A stretch of DNA of 64,000 nucleotides from Archivesica marissinica. Its lineage: Eukaryota > Mollusca > Bivalvia > Venerida > Vesicomyidae. The stretch covers positions 61,101,851 to 61,165,850 of the forward strand of contig CM026390.1 of NCBI GenBank assembly GCA_014843695.1. The letters are read 5' to 3'. The notes under the pieces were generated by a model that searched no databases, had not been told where the DNA came from, and saw only the letters and a program-made list of their open reading frames with translations. Shown here one piece after another: positions 57,536 through 64,000 of this stretch. Numbering within the stretch: position 1 is the stretch's first letter; every line of letters starts with the position of its first letter. The translations under genes were made by a program, and so were the position numbers.

Positions 57536-60500
57536 GTGGAAGATGTATACACACAGGGTTACGGATACCTGGAACTGCCTGTCACGTGGAAGATGTATGC
57601 ACACAGGGTTACGGATACCTGGAACTGCTTGTCACGTGGAAGATGTATGCACACAGAGTTACGGATACCTGGAACTGCCTGTCATGTGGAAGATGTATGC
57701 ACACAGGGTTACAGATACCTGGAACTGCCTGTCACGTGGAAGATGTATACACACAGGGTTACGGATATCTGGAACTGCTTGTCACGTGGAAGATGTATAC
57801 ACACAGGGTTACGGATACCTGGAACTGCTTGTCACGTGGAAGATGTATGCACACAGAGTTACGGATACCTGGAACTGCCTGTCATGTGGAAGATGTATGC
57901 ACACAGGGTTACAGATACCTGGAACTGCCTGTCACGTGGAAGATGTATACACACAGGGTTACGGATATCTGGAACTGCTTGTCACGTGGAAGATGTATAC
58001 ACACAGGGTTACAGATACCTGGAACTGTCTGTCACATGGAAGATGTATACACACAGGGTTACGGATACCTGGAACTGCCTGTCACGTGGAAGATGTATAC
58101 ACACAGGGTTACGGATACCTGGAACTGCCTGTCACGTGGAAGATGTATACACACAGGGTTACGGATACCTGGAACTGTCTGTCACGTGGAAGATGTATAC
58201 ACACAGGGTTACAGATACCTGGAACTGTCTGTCACGTGGAAGATGTATACACACAGGGTTACAGATACCTGGAACTGCCTGTCATGTGGAAGATGTATAC
58301 ACACAGGGTTACAGATACCTGGAACTGCCTGTCATGTGGAAGATGTATGCACACAGGGTTACGGATACCTGGAACTGCCTGTCATGTGGAAGATGTATAC
58401 ACAGGGTTACGGATACCTGGAACTGCCTGTCATGTGGAAGATGTATGCACACAGGGTTACAGATACCTGGAACTGCCTGTCACGTGGAAGATGTATACAC
58501 ACAGGGTTACGGATACCTGGAACTGTCTGTCACATGGAAGATGTATACACACAGGGTTACGGATACCTGGAACTGTCTCACGTGGAAGATGTATACACAC
58601 AGGGTTACAGATACCTGGAACTGTCTGTCACGTTGAAGATGTATGCACACAGGGTTACGGATACCTGGAACTGCCTGTCATGTGGAAGATGTATACACAC
58701 AGGGTTACGGATACCTGGAACTGCCTGTCACATGGAAGATGTATACACACAGCGTTACGGATACCTGGAACTGCCTGTCACATGGAAGATGTATACACAC
58801 AGGGTTACAGATACCTGGAACTGCCTGTCACATGGAAGATGTATACACACAGGGTTATGGATACCTGGAACTGCCTGTCACATGGAAGATGTATACACAC
58901 AGGGTTACAGATACCTGGAACTGCCTGTCATGTGGAAGATGTATACACACAGGGTTACGGATACCTGGAACTGCCTGTCACATGGAAGATGTATACACAC
59001 AGGGTTACAGATACCTGGAACTGCCTGTCACATGGAAGATGTATACACACAGGGTTACAGATACCTGGAACTGCCTGTCACATGGAAGATGTATACACAC
59101 AGGGTTACAGATACCTGGAACTGCCTGTCACGTGGAAGATGTATACACACAGGGTTACAGATACCTGGAACTGCCTGTCATGTGGAAGATGTATACACAC
59201 AGGGTTACAGATACCTGGAACTGCCTGTCATGTGGAAGATGTATACACACAGGGTTACAGATACCTGGAACTGCCTGTCATGTGGAAGATGTATGCACAC
59301 TGGGTTACAGATACCTGGAACTGCCTGTCATGTGGAAGATGTATGCACACAGGGTTACAGATACCTGGAACTGCCTGTCATGTGGAAGATGTATACACAC
59401 AGTGTTACGGATACCTGGAACTGTCTGTCACGTGGAAGATGTATACACACAGGGTTACAGATACCTGGAACTGTCTGTCACGTGGAAGATGTATACACAC
59501 AGGGTTACAGATACCTGGAACTGCCTGTCATGTGGAAGATGTATACACACAGGGTTACAGATACCTGGAACTGCCTGTCATGTGGAAGATGTATGCACAC
59601 AGGGTTACGGATACCTGGAACTGCCTGTCATGTGGAAGATGTATGCACACAGGGTTACAGATACCTGGAACTGCCTGTCACGTGGAAGATGTATACACAC
59701 AGGGTTACGGATACCTGGAACTGTCTGTCACATGGAAGATGTATACACACAGGGTTACGGATACCTGGAACTGTCTCACGTGGAAGATGTATACACACAG
59801 GGTTACAGATACCTGGAACTGCCTGTCACGTTGAAGATGTATACACACAGGGTTACGGATACCTGGAACTGCCTGTCATGTGGAAGATGTATACACACAG
59901 GGTTACGGATACCTGGAACTGCCTGTCACATGGAAGATGTATACACACAGGGTTACGGATACCTGGAACTGCCTGTCACATGGAAGATGTATACACACAG
60001 GGTTACAGATACCTGGAACTGCCTGTCACATGGAAGATGTATACACACAGGGTTATGGATACCTGGAACTGCCTGTCACATGGAAGATGTATACACACAG
60101 GGTTACAGATACCTGGAACTGCCTGTCATGTGGAAGATGTATACACACAGGGTTACGGATACCTGGAACTGCCTGTCACATGGAAGATGTATACACACAG
60201 GGTTACAGATACCTGGAACTGCCTGTCACATGGAAGATGTATACACACAGGGTTACAGATACCTGGAACTGCCTGTCACATGGAAGATGTATACACACAG
60301 GGTTACGGATACCTGGAACTGCCTGTCACATGGAAGATGTATACACACAGGGTTATGGATACCTGGAACTGCCTGTCACATGGAAGATGTATACACACAG
60401 GGTTACGGATACCTGGAACTGCCTGTCACGTGGAAGATGTATACACACAGGGTTACAGATACCTGGAACTGCCTGTCATGTGGAAGATGTATACACACAG

Positions 60501-63500
60501 GGTTACAGATACCTGGAACTGCCTGTCACGTGGAAGATGTATGCACACAGGGTTACAGATACCTGGAACTGCCTGTCACATGGAAGATGTATACACACAG
60601 GGTTATGGATACCTGGAACTGCCTGTCACATGGAAGATGTATACACACAGGGTTACAGATACCTGGAACTGCCTGTCATGTGGAAGATGTATACACACAG
60701 GGTTACGGATACCTGGAACTGCCTGTCACATGGAAGATGTATACACACAGGGTTACAGATACCTGGAACTGCCTGTCACATGGAAGATGTATACACACAG
60801 GGTTACAGATACCTGGAACTGCTTGTCACATGGAAGATGTATACACACAGGGTTACAGATACCTGGAACTGCCTGTCACGTGGAAGATGTATACACACAG
60901 GGTTACAGATACCTGGAACTGCCTGTCATGTGGAAGATGTATGCACACTGGGTTACAGATACCTGGAACTGCCTGTCACATGGAAGATGTATGCACACAG
61001 AGTTACGGATACCTGGAACTGCCTGTCACATGGAAGATGTATGCACACAGGGTTACAGATACCTGGAACTGCCTGTCACATGGAAGATGTATGCACACAG
61101 AGTTACGGATACCTGGAACTGCTTGTCACATGGAATATGTATACACACAGGGTTACGGATACCTGGAACTGCCTGTCACATGGAAGATGTATGCACACAG
61201 GGTTACAGATACCTGGAACTGCCTGTCATGTGGAAGATGTATACACACAGGGTTACAGATACCTGGAACTACCTGTCATGTGGAAGATGTATACACACAG
61301 GGTTACGGATACCTGGAACTGCCTGTCATGTGGAAGATGTATACACACAGGGTTACGGATACCTGGAACTGCTTGTCACGTGGAAGATGTATGCACACAG
61401 GGTTACGGATACCTGGAACTGCCTGTCACGTGGAAGGTGTATATACACAGGGTTACGGATACCTGGAATTGCCTGTCACATGGAAGATGTATGCACACAG
61501 GGTTACTGATACCTGGAGCTGCCTGTCACGTGGAAGGTGTATACACACAGGGTTACAGATACCTGGAACTGCTTGTCACGTGGAAGATGTATGCACACAG
61601 GGTTACGGATACCTGGAACTGCTTGTCATGTGGAAGATGTATGCACACAGGGTTACGGATACCTGGAATTGCCTGTCACATGGAAGATGTATGAACACAG
61701 CGTTACGGATACCTGGAACTGCCTGTCACGTGGAAGGTGTATACACACAGGGTTACGGATACCTGGAACTGCCTGTCACGTGGAAGGTGTATACACACAG
61801 GGTTACGGATACCTGGATCTGCCTGTCACGTGGAATGTGTATAAACACAGAGTTACAGATACCTGGAACTGCCTGTCACATGGAAGATGTATACACACAG
61901 GGTTATGGATACCTGGAACTGCCTGTCACATGGAAGATGTATGCACACAGGGTTACAGATACCTGGAACTGCCTGTCATGTGGAAGATGTATACACACAG
62001 GGTTACAGATACCTGGAACTGCCTGTCACATGGAAGATGTATATACACAGGGTTATGGATACCTGGAACTGCCTGTCACATGGAAGATGTATACACACAG
62101 GGTTATGGATACCTGGAACTGCCTGTCACATGGAAGATGTATACACACAGGGTTACGGATACCTGGAACTGCCTGTCACATGGAAGATGTATACACACAG
62201 GGTTACGGGTACCTGGAACTGCCTGTCACGTGGAAGATGTATACACACAGGGTTACGGATACCTGGAACTGCCTGTCACGTGGAAGATGTATACACACAG
62301 GGTTACGGATACCTGGAACTGCTTGTCACGTGGAAGATGTATGCACACAGAGTTACGGATACCTAGAACTGCTTGTCACATGGAAGATGTATACACACAG
62401 GGTTATGGATACCTGGAACTGCCTGTCACGTGGAAGATGTATGCACACAGGGTTATGGATACCTGGAACTACCTGTCACGTGGAAGATGTATACACACAG
62501 GGTTACAGATACCTGGAACTACCTGTCACGTGGAAGATGTATACACACAGGGTTACAGATACCTGGAACTGCCTGTCACGTGGAAGATGTATGCACACAG
62601 GGTTACGGATACCTGGAACTGCCTGTCATGTGGAAGATGTACACACACAGGGTTACGGATACCTGGAACTGCTTGTCACATGGAAGATGTATGCACACAG
62701 AGTTACGGATACCTGGAACTGCCTGTCACGTGGAAGATGTATACACACAGGGTTACGGAATCCTGAAACTGCTTGTCATGTGGAAGATGTATGCACACAG
62801 TGTTACGGATACCTGGAACTGCCTGTCACGTGGAAGATGTATACACACAGGGTTACGGATACCTGGAACTGCCTGTCACATGGAAGATGTATACACACAG
62901 CGTTACGGATACCTGGAACTGCCTGTCACATGGAAGATGTATACACACAGGGTTACAGATACCTGGAACTGCCTGTCACATGGAAGATGTATACACACAG
63001 GGTTATGGATACCTGGAACTGCCTGTCACATGGAAGATGTATACACACAGGGTTACAGATACCTGGAACTGCCTGTCATGTGGAAGATGTATACACACAG
63101 GGTTACGGATACCTGGAACTGCCTGTCACATGGAAGATGTATACACACAGGGTTACAGATACCTGGAACTGCCTGTCACATGGAAGATGTATACACACAG
63201 GGTTACAGATACCTGGAACTGCCTGTCACATGGAAGATGTATACACACAGGGTTATGGATACCTGGAACTGCCTGTCACATGGAAGATGTATACACACAG
63301 GGTTACAGATACCTGGAACTGCCTGTCATGTGGAAGATGTATACACACAGGGTTACGGATACCTGGAACTGCCTGTCACATGGAAGATGTATACACACAG
63401 GGTTACAGATACCTGGAACTGCCTGTCACATGGAAGATGTATACACACAGGGTTACAGATACCTGGAACTGCTTGTCACATGGAAGATGTATACACACAG

Positions 63501-64000
63501 GGTTACAGATACCTGGAACTGCCTGTCACGTGGAAGATGTATACACACAGGGTTACAGATACCTGGAACTGCCTGTCATGTGGAAGATGTATGCACACTG
63601 GGTTACAGATACCTGGAACTGCCTGTCACATGGAAGATGTATGCACACAGAGTTACGGATACCTGGAACTGCCTGTCACATGGAAGATGTATGCACACAG
63701 GGTTACAGATACCTGGAACTGCCTGTCACATGGAAGATGTATGCACACAGAGTTACGGATACCTGGAACTGCTTGTCACATGGAATATGTATACACACAG
63801 GGTTACGGATACCTGGAACTGCCTGTCACATGGAAGATGTATGCACACAGGGTTACAGATACCTGGAACTGCCTGTCATGTGGAAGATGTATACACACAG
63901 GGTTACAGATACCTGGAACTACCTGTCATGTGGAAGATGTATACACACAGGGTTACGGATACCTGGAACTGCCTGTCATGTGGAAGATGTATACACACAG
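57536..64000. repeat. 50-bp minisatellite array to the window edge
   Basis: The core is gttacggatacctggaactg followed by cctgtcacgtggaagatgta tacacacagg; period 50, about 129 copies, continuing past 64000. The unit lacks stops in all three + frames, giving false ORFs up to 1307 codons. A block of at least 750 bp at 60601 recurs at 63251 (offset 2650 = 53 units) with the same private variants (tggaatatgt at 61131 and 63781; cacactg at 60944 and 63594). Confidence 0.97.

Overview
This is a 64 kb stretch of an animal nuclear genome with GT-AG introns, tRNA-derived SINEs, hAT-, Harbinger-, piggyBac- and mariner-like DNA elements, and no operon-like organisation. The protein sequences, the SINE types and the very high minisatellite load fit a marine lophotrochozoan, most likely a bivalve or other mollusc. 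That placement is inference; no species can be named from the sequence alone.

The window holds one host gene, on the + strand: the ER stress sensor IRE1 (ERN1). Sixteen consecutive coding exons between 13122 and 57160 join in frame into 769 codons. They cover most of the lumenal sensor domain (13122-29276), one transmembrane segment (about 29277-29333), the cytosolic linker (38731-38863), the protein kinase domain (41220-50675) and the first part of the KEN RNase domain (56195-57160). The signal peptide and first lumenal exon(s) lie before base 1. The last exon(s), with the rest of the RNase domain, lie after base 64000. The kinase lysine, HRD, DFG, activation-loop serines and the RNase Arg-Asn pair are all present, so the gene looks functional.

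Roughly half of the window is tandem repeat. At least sixteen unrelated minisatellites, with periods of 11 to 69 bp, lie upstream of or inside the introns. The largest are an 18-bp array (1-11190), a 23-bp array (11200-12480), a 24-bp array (13303-14640), a 21-bp array (23465-24835), a 37/27-bp array (30310-38395, split by a gap and a transposon), a 17-bp array (43875-44990), a 55-bp array (45370-46650), an 11-bp array (49222-50390) and a 50-bp array (57536 to the end). They create very long open frames on both strands that are not genes.

The remaining intron sequence is a graveyard of mobile elements. It includes a 3.35 kb hAT element with an uninterrupted 794-codon transposase (31812-35160); a 2.8 kb Harbinger-like element with long inverted repeats, a TAA target duplication and a single MADF-like DNA-binding protein but no nuclease (53199-55999); a hAT relic nested in a SINE (16598-17835); five families of tRNA-derived SINEs; and several MITE families. 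Some minisatellites grew out of mobile elements: a piggyBac-like MITE end became a 40-bp array at 20570-21015, and a 44-bp block was amplified inside a SINE at 47297-47516. A run of exactly 1000 Ns (30811-31810) marks an assembly gap inside the 37-bp array.
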